Of a stretch of 36,435 bases of DNA, positions 1 through 8,241 are shown one piece after another (the stretch's first letter is position 1; each line of letters begins with the position of its first letter). This DNA comes from Eubacterium sp. (lineage in GTDB: Bacteria; Bacillota; Clostridia; Lachnospirales; Lachnospiraceae), in the NCBI GenBank assembly GCA_017634555.1, contig JAGBNF010000043.1, positions 1 to 36,435 of the forward strand. The letters are read 5' to 3'. The notes below the pieces were generated by a model. That model saw only the letters and a program-made list of their open reading frames with translations, was not told the origin of the DNA and did not search any database. Made by a program: the position numbers and the translations under genes.

Positions 1-195
1 CCGTTTTCGCCGTTCTGACCGTTTTCGCCGTTCTGGCCGTTTTCGCCGTTCTGACCGTTTTCACCGTTCTGGCCGTTCTCGCCATTCTGACCATTTTCAC
101 CGTTCTGGCCGTTTTCGCCGTTCTGACCATTCTCGCCATTCTGACCGTTTTCACCGTTCTGACCGTTTTCACCGTTCTGACCGTTCTGGTTGTTT
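1..195. repeat. In-frame 18-bp tandem repeat coding GQNGEN
   Basis: An 18-bp unit recurs about ten times without a frame change. Variation is almost all at third codon positions (GGT/GGC, AAC/AAT, GAA/GAG). It encodes (GQNGEN)n in the minus-strand gene and reaches the window edge, so the copy number is a minimum. The absence of spacers and the intact coding frame rule out CRISPR. Confidence 0.9.
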
Positions 196-1073
196 TCTCC
201 ATTCTGAGCCTTCTGCTTCTGAGCGGCGGTGTACTTCTCCATCATCTCGGATGCTTCCTGAATGGAAATAGACGCCTGCTCCGGAACCTTCTGGGATATC
301 TCCTCCATTTCCTTCTGCATATCGCCCATCTTGTATCCAAGCTTGCTCTTCGCCTTATCGAGAGCATCCTTATCCTTAACCTTTTTCATTTCCTGCTTTG
401 AGGTTTCGAGTGCCTCCACCATCTTTCCGAGTTCTTCGGCCTCCTCAGGGGATATCTCCATCTCTTGCATTTCCTCAAGCTTCTCTTCTATTTCTTCTAT
501 CTCTTCTTCTATTTCTTCAGCCTCGAGCTTAACAAGATGCTCTTCCTCAGCCTCTTCACGAACCTTTGAAGGAATAAGACTGAAGGCTATACCCGAACCC
601 ACAAGAAGTATCAGTACCAGCATCTCGGTCCAAGGTATCTTCTTTCTGCTTCTCTTTTTATGTTCCGTAACAAGTAGCTTCTCATTTACACGGAGAGTCG
701 CTGCCGCATCCTCGATCTGCATATTTCTTATATCATACGCATTCGACTCATCAGCACCGCCTCTTACTATCTCTTCATAGGCAGTGATCAGCTTCTCCTT
801 CATGCCGAAGCTGTCGAGATATACCGCAGTATCCTCAGGACGTCCCTTATGGAGCAGTCCCCATATAAGTCCGGCAAGTACTGCCACCGATACCGCTATC
901 ACACCGATAAGATCTGCATAATAAAAATGCCGTAATCTGCTTATCAGTTCACAGACCGCAAGCAGTACAGCACCTACGCATGCGAAGCGCAGGACAGTAC
1001 AGAGGATGATCTGTCTGTCCTGACTTCTCCTTATCTTATGTATAAAGTTTTTCAGATATTTTCTGCTATTCAT
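1..1073 (-). CDS. Coiled-coil membrane protein with GQNGEN repeats (3' end outside window)
   Basis: An uninterrupted minus-strand frame starts at ATG 1073 (MNSRKYLKNFIHK) and is still open at the window edge, so the C-terminus is missing. Three hydrophobic segments are visible at about residues 21-43, 53-74 and 150-167. A long Glu/Lys-rich stretch at about 171-280 is probably coiled coil (EEIEEEIEEIEEKLEEMQ). From about residue 293 there is a perfect hexapeptide repeat, GQNGEN, to the edge. The start lies just past the stop of the ABC permease gene, so it is probably the fourth gene of that operon. I do not recognise the family. Similar ABC gene clusters in Clostridia are often followed by membrane proteins and MoxR/DUF58 genes, but that is only an analogy. 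The frame is certain; the function is unknown. Confidence 0.85.
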   Translation of the reverse strand, partial: MNSRKYLKNFIHKIRRSQDRQIILCTVLRFACVGAVLLAVCELISRLRHFYYADLIGVIAVSVAVLAGLIWGLLHKGRPEDTAVYLDSFGMKEKLITAYEEIVRGGADESNAYDIRNMQIEDAAATLRVNEKLLVTEHKKRSRKKIPWTEMLVLILLVGSGIAFSLIPSKVREEAEEEHLVKLEAEEIEEEIEEIEEKLEEMQEMEISPEEAEELGKMVEALETSKQEMKKVKDKDALDKAKSKLGYKMGDMQKEMEEISQKVPEQASISIQEASEMMEKYTAAQKQKAQNGENNQNGQNGENGQNGENGQNGENGQNGENGQNGENGQNGENGQNGENGQNGENGQNGENGQNGEN

Positions 1074-1074
1074 A

Positions 1075-1959
1075 TTACTTAAGCTTTATAACCTTCTCAT
1101 TAAGCGGGTTGATCCTGTTTGCAGCTCTTCTAAGGAAGAAATATGCAAGCGCCAGCTGACAGATAACAGAAAGCACCAGCCATACATTTGTATTTCCGAG
1201 GAAGATCGTATCGAAGACATCTTCGATAATATCCTCCGATGTAAGTCTCATGAAAAAGAATGCAACGAAACTCATTACCGGATTTATCAGCTGCAGGATA
1301 AATGTACTCCTGAGCGCATTTTCCAATACGTTATATCCACTGTTTGCAAACATGATATAAACTACTATCATCGGTACAAAGGAAGCTCCTGCGATAAGGA
1401 AATAAATACCGAAGGAAAGAAGTACCGATGAGATTGTCTTCTTACACTTTGATGAACAATAAACGCCGATGCTTCCGGCAAGTATGGCAAATACAAATGC
1501 GTGGAATATGAACTCAATAAGTACAGCCCATGAAAGACCTCCCACCATAAACGATATTGCCATAAGCGGAATACTGGCAAGGATAAATATCATTATCCTT
1601 ATTACTGCAGACATCATCTTACCGAATACAATTGAGAAATAACTTGTTGTAGTTGTAAGCAGTGTATCAAGCGTTCCCTTTTCTCTTTCTCCCGAAACAG
1701 ATGACGCTGTTATTACCGGAATTGAGATTGAAATGATTCCAAGCTGTGTTATTGCAAGCACAGGGAAGAAAGCTATGAATGACTGGTACATTTCAACACC
1801 GTATGTATATCCTCCCAGCGATCTGAGTGCTGAGAACATAAGGATGAAGACACCGGCCTGTATAGCTACATAACCGAAGAGCTCCCATGCCAGCTTCATG
1901 CTTCTTGATGAAACTCTTAAATCTTTTTTTATGATAGGATTGACCTTAATTTCCTGCAT
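1075..1959 (-). CDS. ABC-2 type transporter permease
   Basis: A 294-residue integral membrane protein with about six hydrophobic segments, of the ABC2 permease fold. A motif typical of these permeases follows the second helix pair (SGEREKGTLDTLLTT). It should pair with the ATPase encoded immediately upstream to form an exporter or a membrane-remodelling ABC complex; the substrate is unknown. The start at 1959 (MQEIKVNPIIKKDL) is chosen because GGAGG sits 8 bases upstream. It overlaps the last codons of the ATPase gene by 14 bases, which indicates translational coupling. The frame stays open a further 219 bases upstream, but there it only mirrors the repeat tail of the ATPase. Confidence in the family is high. 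Confidence 0.9.
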   Translation of the reverse strand: MQEIKVNPIIKKDLRVSSRSMKLAWELFGYVAIQAGVFILMFSALRSLGGYTYGVEMYQSFIAFFPVLAITQLGIISISIPVITASSVSGEREKGTLDTLLTTTTSYFSIVFGKMMSAVIRIMIFILASIPLMAISFMVGGLSWAVLIEFIFHAFVFAILAGSIGVYCSSKCKKTISSVLLSFGIYFLIAGASFVPMIVVYIMFANSGYNVLENALRSTFILQLINPVMSFVAFFFMRLTSEDIIEDVFDTIFLGNTNVWLVLSVICQLALAYFFLRRAANRINPLNEKVIKLK

Positions 1960-3214
1960 TATCGTATCCTCCCATCTGATTTGACTGATCAGGCTGCTGA
2001 TTGAACTGCCCCGGCTGAGCAGACTGACCTGCTCCAAACTGTCCCGGCTGAACAAACTGATTCGGCTGTCCGAACTGTCCCGACTGAGCAAACCGGTTCG
2101 GCTGTCCGAACTGTCCCGACTGAGCAAACTGATTTGGCTGGCCAAACTGACCTGCTCCGAACTGATTTGCCTGGTCATAAGGATTTACAACACCCGGCTG
2201 TATTATCTGTCCCTGCTCTCCGTATGGATTCTGCTGTCCATAAGGATTTGCCTGACCTGCTGAACCACTCTGTCCTACAGTGCCTGCCTGAGCAGCCTTT
2301 CCTGTAGTAATCTCCATAAATATGGACTCAAGTGAATGCTCATCTCTGTGGAAGCCTCCAACAAGAACTCCTCTTACCATCAGCTGTCCTACAAGCATAT
2401 TTGCCTTTTCATCAGTATCTATACCGGTTACTACAATCTCATTTTCCTTAACAGCCTCGATCTTAACATCAGGCTGTTCCTGCATGACTGCAACTGCCGC
2501 ATTAATATCAGACTTAATCTCAATGATAAGTCTTGATGTATCATTTCCTATATTCAGAATATCTGACATAAGACCTGCAGCAACAAGATTACCTCTGTTC
2601 ATGATACCTATACTGTTGCACATTTCAGAGATATCTGCCAAAATGTGTGAGCTTATGAGAATAGTCTTTCCCATGGATCTGAGATTCATGAGAAGCTCCT
2701 TCATCTCAACTCTTGCTCCAGGATCGAGACCTGAAGAAGGCTCATCCATTACCAGCAGCGCCGGATTGTGCAGAAGTGCTCTTGCAACGCAGAGTCTCTG
2801 CTTCATACCTCTTGAAAGTGTATCTACGAAAACATCCTTCTTGTCTCTGAGATTGACCAGATCCAGAAGTCCGTCCGCAACATTACGCGTATCTCTATAG
2901 CTCATTCCATAAAGTGAACCAAAGAATTCCAGATACTCGCTGACCTTAAGGTTATCATATACTCCGAAGAAATCCGGAACATATCCGATATCCTTCTTTA
3001 TATTTCTTCCGTCTTTTATTGACTTATTACCGTCTACGATTACTTCACCCGAAGTAGACTTGAGAAGACCGCAGATAATTCTGATAGTCGTAGTCTTACC
3101 TGCACCGTTCGGACCAACAAATCCGAAGAGATCCCCCTTCGGGATATGAAGATTCAGATTGGAAACTGCCCAGAAGTCACCGTAGCATTTATAAAGATTA
3201 TTAACGTACAGCAT
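1946..3214 (-). CDS. ABC transporter ATP-binding protein with Q/G/N/F-rich repeat tail
   Basis: A 422-residue ATPase. Walker A GPNGAGKT is at 34-41, the signature LSRGMKQ at 133-139, Walker B LLVMDEP at 153-159 and the H-loop His at 190. These mark a complete nucleotide-binding domain of the CcmA/GldA-like group. It is the energy subunit for the permease encoded next. A small regulatory-looking domain covers about 225-305. After it comes an unusual tail of about 115 residues (308-422) built of NPYGQQ and GQFGQPNQFAQS units. ATPases of this group normally end near residue 300, so the tail is an addition. The start has a GGGGGTG ribosome site 5 bases upstream, and the preceding gene ends 14 bases before it. 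Confidence 0.93.
   Translation of the reverse strand: MLYVNNLYKCYGDFWAVSNLNLHIPKGDLFGFVGPNGAGKTTTIRIICGLLKSTSGEVIVDGNKSIKDGRNIKKDIGYVPDFFGVYDNLKVSEYLEFFGSLYGMSYRDTRNVADGLLDLVNLRDKKDVFVDTLSRGMKQRLCVARALLHNPALLVMDEPSSGLDPGARVEMKELLMNLRSMGKTILISSHILADISEMCNSIGIMNRGNLVAAGLMSDILNIGNDTSRLIIEIKSDINAAVAVMQEQPDVKIEAVKENEIVVTGIDTDEKANMLVGQLMVRGVLVGGFHRDEHSLESIFMEITTGKAAQAGTVGQSGSAGQANPYGQQNPYGEQGQIIQPGVVNPYDQANQFGAGQFGQPNQFAQSGQFGQPNRFAQSGQFGQPNQFVQPGQFGAGQSAQPGQFNQQPDQSNQMGGYDNAGN
2025..2132. repeat. 36-bp tandem repeats inside the ABC ATPase gene
   Basis: Units at 2061-2096 and 2097-2132 are nearly identical. A more diverged copy lies at 2025-2060 and partial copies follow after 2132. Each unit is 12 codons and encodes GQFGQPNQFAQS-like sequence on the minus strand. 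The repeat keeps frame, so copy-number change would alter the length of the tail without disrupting the ATPase. Confidence 0.85.
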
Positions 3215-3228
3215 TATTTCACCCCCTG

Positions 3229-5145
3229 TCAGTCCATATATACGCAGGTGTAAGAACTCTCTTCACCGCTCATGTTAATAATGTTATCTGACTTTGTAAC
3301 GCCTATAACTATCGGATGAGATGTGAAATCCTTACCCGTATTTGCAACTGCAGCTGCATGAACTATGGCAAGCGCCGAAAGCTCTGCACTGTAATCATAC
3401 TCCTCGTTCTTATATGCTCTTCTGATATTGTCCCTGAGGAAATTCGACTGAGATGCCGCATTGTTGTCACCGAAAAGCATCCTGTTTCCGATATCAACAT
3501 TTTCTCCGTTCTTTACATCACTCATTACCGTATAACATCCGTTATAGAGTACCATAACATAATCAAGATCCATTCCTGTATTATTAGTCAGGCTCCCCGT
3601 TACATTTTTATTATTGGCACCTATATTCTGAAGTGTAAAATCTCCGATCTTATCATCCTTTCCGAATACAGTGAATGCTACATCATCAAATGTACCGCTC
3701 GGCTGATATGATATATTTACTCCGCTTGCAGAATTGGATACGTACGTATCGCCGTCTCCGTAGTAATAGCCTCCTGCTGTATCGGCAGTATAATATTTCT
3801 CACTAAATCCGATATCCCATCTGTCGGTCTTTGGAGAATAGCCCGAAACATAAGTGACCACATTTGATGAATTTGCTTTTCTGATTGAAATAGACTTCAT
3901 ATTCATCTTTGTTACAGCAACAGAAAGACTGAACAGGAAGATAATAAGTGTAAATACGAGAGCTATTCCCGGAATTACTATCCAGCATTTTTCTCTCTTA
4001 TCAAACTTTTTAAGTATCAGATATAATCCCGGTCCTATCAGGAATATATAAACAATTATGATCGGAACGAGAAATGAAACATTTCCCGTGATTGGTTTAT
4101 CCATATACTCCGCATAGTTGTAATAACCACCCTGGAAAAGAAGCTCTCCTTTATCCATAAGGAAGTTCGTATTGGAATAACCTGCTTCGTATAAAGAAGA
4201 AACAAAATCCGCAAGATCAGACTTTTCAAATCCCTGCAGATTGCTGTCCGCAAGACTGAAGAAAAGTGAAATTACAGCGCCATCTCCGTAATTGAAGCTG
4301 TATCCGCACTGTCCGAAATTGTTATAGATAGTATATCCGTTATAATTAAATGCAAGGCTCTGAGCACTTACATCTATGGATTTATTTCCGCTGTTTGAAA
4401 GTGAAAGAACTGTTGTTCCGTTCGTACCTGTCACATCAGTAAATGAGCTGTCAAAGCCCTTGAGAGAATCAACATTCGTACCCGTTCCAAGGAAGAGAAC
4501 TCCACCCTCTCTTACATATTTCATGATGATATCAATCTCATCCTGTGTAAGAGTTGATGTATCAAAGCCGTCAATGATGACAATCTTCTGGCTGAAAATA
4601 TCATCAGCCAGCGATGATGCCTTAAGTACTGTATGTCTTATAGAAAAATCTCCCGTAGCAATCCAAACCTGCTGTCCACCCAGATCAAGATAGGACAGAG
4701 CATCCGGATTATTTGAAAGAATTCCTACGTTAAAATATGAATTTGCAGATTTAAGAGGGGAATTGAAAACGTTTGAATGAACAGGTTTGTTCTTCTCATC
4801 CTTAATGGCAATGTTCACGTTAAAACTGTAATCTGACGTAACTGTTCTCGGAACTGAAAAATGTACCTGTTTTGTACTTTTTTCCGGAAGAGATACTGCA
4901 GCCACATAGATTAATGAACCGCCGCCATAGTAATTACTGTTACCAACCTGAAGTTCCATCCTTCCGGTAAAGTTCTTACCGGCATTGTATACTTCAATAT
5001 CGATATCATAACAGTTGGTATCTTCGTTTTCTGCAATTGAAATGTTTGTGTCAAAATCGTCATTGCCATCTGCACGAACGTTCTGACATGGAATTAAGAT
5101 ACTGACAATCAAAAGTACAACTGCCAGCCATTTGAACTTATTCAT
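3229..5145 (-). CDS. Exported membrane-anchored protein with GATase-like domain
   Basis: A 638-residue protein. Residues 1-25 are a signal peptide (LLIVSILIPC, then NVRA). About 27-130 looks like a beta-rich extracytoplasmic domain. About 136-320 has the alternating strand/helix pattern of a class I glutamine-amidotransferase-like fold (KIVIIDGFDTSTLT, EGGVLFLGTGT), as in GldG/DUF4350-type proteins. Two transmembrane helices lie at about 357-378 and 388-411, then a 225-residue C-terminal domain. As first gene of the operon, 14 bases before the ABC ATPase, it is probably the accessory component of that ABC system. The start follows a GGGGG ribosome site. The domain call is by fold pattern only, and no catalytic triad can be assigned. 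Confidence 0.8.
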   Translation of the reverse strand: MNKFKWLAVVLLIVSILIPCQNVRADGNDDFDTNISIAENEDTNCYDIDIEVYNAGKNFTGRMELQVGNSNYYGGGSLIYVAAVSLPEKSTKQVHFSVPRTVTSDYSFNVNIAIKDEKNKPVHSNVFNSPLKSANSYFNVGILSNNPDALSYLDLGGQQVWIATGDFSIRHTVLKASSLADDIFSQKIVIIDGFDTSTLTQDEIDIIMKYVREGGVLFLGTGTNVDSLKGFDSSFTDVTGTNGTTVLSLSNSGNKSIDVSAQSLAFNYNGYTIYNNFGQCGYSFNYGDGAVISLFFSLADSNLQGFEKSDLADFVSSLYEAGYSNTNFLMDKGELLFQGGYYNYAEYMDKPITGNVSFLVPIIIVYIFLIGPGLYLILKKFDKREKCWIVIPGIALVFTLIIFLFSLSVAVTKMNMKSISIRKANSSNVVTYVSGYSPKTDRWDIGFSEKYYTADTAGGYYYGDGDTYVSNSASGVNISYQPSGTFDDVAFTVFGKDDKIGDFTLQNIGANNKNVTGSLTNNTGMDLDYVMVLYNGCYTVMSDVKNGENVDIGNRMLFGDNNAASQSNFLRDNIRRAYKNEEYDYSAELSALAIVHAAAVANTGKDFTSHPIVIGVTKSDNIINMSGEESSYTCVYMD

Positions 5146-5169
5146 CTTAGTCCCCCTGATAAATAAAAT

Positions 5170-5198
5170 TTGTATTTTTTTAACCTCTATGTTAAAAT
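5170..5198 (+). promoter_or_regulatory. Candidate sigma-A promoter of rnpB
   Basis: TTGTAT (5170-5175) and TAAAAT (5193-5198) are separated by 17 bases and end about 6 bases before the first paired base of the RNase P RNA. It lies in the 58-bp gap shared with the divergent exported-protein gene starting at 5145. Confidence 0.6.
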
Positions 5199-5203
5199 CT
5201 CGT

Positions 5204-5571
5204 GAAGAGCAGAACAGGTAATCGCGGCTTTCTGTCAGCTTGTCTGACGAAAGGTGAGGAAAGTCCGGGCTTCATAGGGCAGGATGCCGGATAACGTCCG
5301 GTGGAGGTGACTCCAAGGAAAGTGCAGCAGAAAGTATACCGCCACTTTTAGTGGTAAGGGTGAAATGGCGAGGTAAGAGCTCACCGCATGGCTGGTAACA
5401 GACATGGCATTGTAAACCCCATCCGAAGCAAGACCATATTTGAGCTATTGGCTGCCCGTCAGATGCCGTAAGGTGTCAGGTTCATGGTAGGTCGCTTGAG
5501 TTCTGTGGTAACACAGTCCCTAGATAGATGATTACCCAACGACATAACCCGGCTTATCGTTCTGCTCTTTT
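5204..5571 (+). ncRNA. rnpB: RNase P RNA, type A
   Basis: This is the catalytic RNA of RNase P, which cuts the 5' leader from pre-tRNAs with the RnpA protein. The conserved core is readable in order: GAGGAAAGTCCGGGCT near 5257, CAGAAAGTATACCGCC, GGTAAGGGTGAAA, AGAGCTCACCG, GTAAACCCCATCCG, GAAGCAAGACC, TAGATAGATGATTACC and ACATAACCCGGCTTATCG. The ends pair as helix P1 (GAGCAGAAC with GTTCTGCTC). The TTCATAGGGCAGGATGCC segment matches the type A architecture of most bacteria rather than the Bacillus type B. It is the only RNA gene in the window. The exact 5' and 3' ends are inferred from P1. Confidence 0.97.
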
Positions 5572-5586
5572 CTATTTTCTTCACAT

Positions 5587-5607
5587 CCGCATTCGTGCGG
5601 TTTTTTT
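5587..5607 (+). terminator. Intrinsic terminator of rnpB
   Basis: CCGCA-TTCG-TGCGG forms a stem with a UUCG tetraloop and is followed by seven T. It ends 16-36 bases after the P1 helix of rnpB. The T-run overlaps the stop codon of the convergent nucleoside kinase gene. Confidence 0.85.
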
Positions 5608-7303
5608 ATACCTTAAAACAGCCGCCGCCGATAAATTCTCTGAGAAGTGAATTGATCGGAACCATCTGCACATCAATTCCCAGAAAATAATCCAGGAACT
5701 TAAGAAGTCTTTTGGCTTCATAATATTCTTCAGAATCCTGAGGCACGGAAAAAAGCAGTGGTTCAACAAACTGCTTGATGGCACTGAGCTCATATATGAG
5801 CGCAGAGTTGATCATCGCATCCGCTTCTTCCTGGAACGGGAAGATATTCTTCTCTTCTCCCGCACGAACGGAAGGCCACATACTGATGGTCTTTCTTGCA
5901 TCATTCCCTCTTGTTCTCGCATCTCGTACGATTCGTCTCAGAAGTCTTGTATCCGTTGTTGATATACGATTATGCTCGTCTATATTAAGCTGAGTCAGCG
6001 CACTGATATAAATCTTAAAGCACGCATCCTTCGGAAGGCTCTCCGTACTGGCCGGATTGAGCGCATGTATTCCCTCAACCACAAGTACATCCGGGCTGTC
6101 CATTTTCAGATAATTACCATCGAAATTTTTCTTTCCAACCAGAAAATCAAAGGTTGGTATTTCCACAGTCTCGCCCTTCAGAAGTCTTGACATGGAATCA
6201 TTGAAAAGATCGAGGTCCATGGCTCCGAGACATTCGAAATCATAATTACCGTTCTCATCCTTCGGTGTTTCGGATCTTTCCTTAAAGAAATTATCCATTG
6301 CGATAGGATGCGGATGAAGTCCGTGAGCCTGAAGCTGAATGCTCAGTCTGTTTGAGAAGGTGGTCTTACCCGAAGATGAAGGTCCTGCGATAAGAACTAT
6401 CTGCTTTCCGTCTTCTCTTATCTTATCTGCTATCTCAGCTATCTGTTTTTCCATGAGAGCTTCCTGAACCAGCATAAGGTTATTCATTCCGCCCTGGGCA
6501 ATGACACTATTGAGCTTTCCTACATTTGTTATTCCAAGTGCACTTCCCCAGTCCTCAGATTTTCTGAGCACACTATAAAGCTTTCCGGGTGCTTCATAAG
6601 GAGCACACTCAAGAGTCTTTCTGTCAGGAATAACAAGTACCATACCGTCATCATAAGGCACGAGATCATAGCTCTTTATATAGCCTGTTGACGGAAGCAT
6701 ATATCCATAGAAATAATCCGAATAGCCGTTAAGCACATACATATTGGTCTTGGAGGTTCTTCTGTATTTGAAGAGCTCTGCCTTATCAACCATACCTCTG
6801 GCATTAAACTGCGCTATCGCATCTTCTGTATTAACGCTTATCTTTTCTATCTTCATATCGGCTTCGACCATACGGTCCATCTCAGCCTTTATCTTATCTC
6901 TGGTATCAGGAGAAATGATCAGCTTACCGCCATCCAGACGATTGTTTATGACACAGAAAAACCCCTTTCCGAGTGAATACATCACATCAACAAGATATTC
7001 TCCTTCCTTTCTGTCCGAAAGATTATCAATCGCACTCAGCATAAGAAGAACAAGGCTTCTTTTATACATATCGAAACCGATTACCGAATCAAGCGTTATA
7101 AACTCAAGTGTGCAGCCGGAGCTGAGCTTCCTCGTAAGCTCTCTCAACTTACCCGCGGACCGTGCAGCCACATATTTACGGCTGTCTTCCTTATAAACCC
7201 TTTTCGCGATCTCACCTACAGAAATACCTGCAGTCTCGGTAAATACCTTATTACTTCCGTCTTCCAGCTTAACGGTAATATCAATCATCTTTTCCTTTGC
7301 CAT
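5606..7303 (-). CDS. Nucleoside kinase with TGS-like N-terminus (uridine kinase family)
   Basis: A 565-residue protein of the clostridial nucleoside kinase family. The N-terminus (about 5-75) looks like a TGS/ubiquitin-like domain (VKLEDGSNKVF). About 80-290 resembles the second additional domain of threonyl-tRNA synthetase. The C-terminal half is a phosphoribulokinase/uridine kinase P-loop domain with Walker A GPSSSGKTT at 307-315 and PIAMDNFF about 25 residues later. It probably phosphorylates uridine or a related nucleoside in the cytoplasm, but the substrate cannot be read from sequence. The start (MAKEKMIDITV) has a GAGGG site and overlaps the end of trmK by 23 bases, making it the last gene of the dgt-dnaG-rpoD-trmK operon. 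Confidence 0.88.
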   Translation of the reverse strand: MAKEKMIDITVKLEDGSNKVFTETAGISVGEIAKRVYKEDSRKYVAARSAGKLRELTRKLSSGCTLEFITLDSVIGFDMYKRSLVLLMLSAIDNLSDRKEGEYLVDVMYSLGKGFFCVINNRLDGGKLIISPDTRDKIKAEMDRMVEADMKIEKISVNTEDAIAQFNARGMVDKAELFKYRRTSKTNMYVLNGYSDYFYGYMLPSTGYIKSYDLVPYDDGMVLVIPDRKTLECAPYEAPGKLYSVLRKSEDWGSALGITNVGKLNSVIAQGGMNNLMLVQEALMEKQIAEIADKIREDGKQIVLIAGPSSSGKTTFSNRLSIQLQAHGLHPHPIAMDNFFKERSETPKDENGNYDFECLGAMDLDLFNDSMSRLLKGETVEIPTFDFLVGKKNFDGNYLKMDSPDVLVVEGIHALNPASTESLPKDACFKIYISALTQLNIDEHNRISTTDTRLLRRIVRDARTRGNDARKTISMWPSVRAGEEKNIFPFQEEADAMINSALIYELSAIKQFVEPLLFSVPQDSEEYYEAKRLLKFLDYFLGIDVQMVPINSLLREFIGGGCFKV

Positions 7304-8027
7304 AAGCAGTACCCTCTATATAATCTTTGGCTTTTTCAGCCATCCCCAGTTCTCTCTTTATCACCTCAAGCCTTCCGGATGCACTATCTCCCCCGCACTG
7401 CGAAAGGTATGTGATAAGATTTCTTTTTTTATCTATTTCCGAGTTTAAATGATCAAGAAATAACTCTGACGGATGCTTCAGCAGATACTCTCCGTACTCA
7501 TCGAAGATATCCTCAAACGCTGTCTCATCACGCCCTTCGGACTGATTCTTAAATGCATCAATCCTCATTATATTATACAGCTTTCCCTGGTCGGATAATA
7601 TTATTTCTTTATTAATATAATGACCACATTTTCTTAAATAGCGTCTCACTTCATCGATGTCCGACTGTGGTGACAGGACAAGCTCATACCCGGGCGTGAT
7701 GATATCACGTCCCTTCTCAAGAATGGATATGATCAAACCTCCGCCCATTCCCGCAATAACGGCACAATCCGTCTCACCCGCACGGAGCTTCGCGAATCCA
7801 TCCGAAAGTCTGGTCTCAATCTTGTCCGCAAATCCGGCAACCTCGATGTTTTTCGCAGCTATTTCGAGCGGTCCGGCGCCTATATCCATTGCGATCACAT
7901 TTTCCGCAATCCCCTTTTCCATAAGGTAAATTGCAGTATAAGCATGGTCACAGCCGATATCGGCAACCCTTTTTCCGGGTGTGACCATACCTGCGACCGC
8001 GATCATTCTGTCCGATAATCCGGCCAT
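7281..8027 (-). CDS. trmK: tRNA (adenine22-N1)-methyltransferase
   Basis: A 248-residue class I SAM-dependent methyltransferase of the TrmK/YqfN family, which methylates N1 of A22 in tRNA. The SAM-binding motif VADIGCDHAYTAIYL (about 21-35) and MDIGAGPLEIAAKNI (about 47-61) match the family. The later GMGGGLI is the family equivalent of the catalytic loop. The gene sits downstream of rpoD, as in many Firmicutes. Its start is set by a perfect AGGAGGTAA ribosome site ending 5 bases upstream. A long hairpin lies directly before that site. It overlaps the nucleoside kinase start by 23 bases. Confidence 0.93.
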   Translation of the reverse strand: MAGLSDRMIAVAGMVTPGKRVADIGCDHAYTAIYLMEKGIAENVIAMDIGAGPLEIAAKNIEVAGFADKIETRLSDGFAKLRAGETDCAVIAGMGGGLIISILEKGRDIITPGYELVLSPQSDIDEVRRYLRKCGHYINKEIILSDQGKLYNIMRIDAFKNQSEGRDETAFEDIFDEYGEYLLKHPSELFLDHLNSEIDKKRNLITYLSQCGGDSASGRLEVIKRELGMAEKAKDYIEGTAYGKGKDD

Positions 8028-8045
8028 ATTATTACCTCCTGCAAT

Positions 8046-8241
8046 CCACGGGTACTGCCTTCGCTTCGCTCAGGCAATCCCCTGGTGTTTTGCATGTTAA
8101 TCCATGCTCGTTCCTCGCATGTATTGTTTACTTGCCTTCGGCAAGCAAACGCGCTGCTCCGCAGCCGCACACCGTTTCGCTTCTCCGAAGCTCACGGCCA
8201 CGGGTCCCTCCTTCGCTTCGCTCAGGCAATCCCCTGGTGTT
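8046..8241. repeat. Duplicated hairpin cluster between rpoD and trmK
   Basis: A 44-bp sequence occurs directly at 8046-8089 and 8198-8241, identical except for a few bases in the middle. Read as minus-strand RNA, each copy folds on itself: CCAGGGGATTGCCT pairs with the segment ending ACCCGTGG, around a GAGCGAAGCGA loop. Between them are three more hairpins: GTTTACTTGCC/GGCAAGCAAAC (8126-8150), GCTGC-TCC-GCAGC (8153-8165) and GCTTC-TCC-GAAGC (8179-8191). One outer copy overlaps the rpoD stop codon by two bases and the other sits next to the trmK ribosome site. There is no credible gene inside. Confidence 0.8.

Noticed and set aside
1-195. CRISPR-like regular repeats
   Set aside because: The repeats are contiguous with no spacers and encode GQNGEN in an intact frame.
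262-780. Plus-strand Ser-rich open frame at the left end
   Set aside because: It is the shadow of the Glu-rich coiled coil in the minus-strand membrane protein gene.
1960-2178. N-terminal extension of the ABC permease
   Set aside because: It is an alternate frame of the ATPase repeat tail. A strong ribosome site marks the start at 1959.
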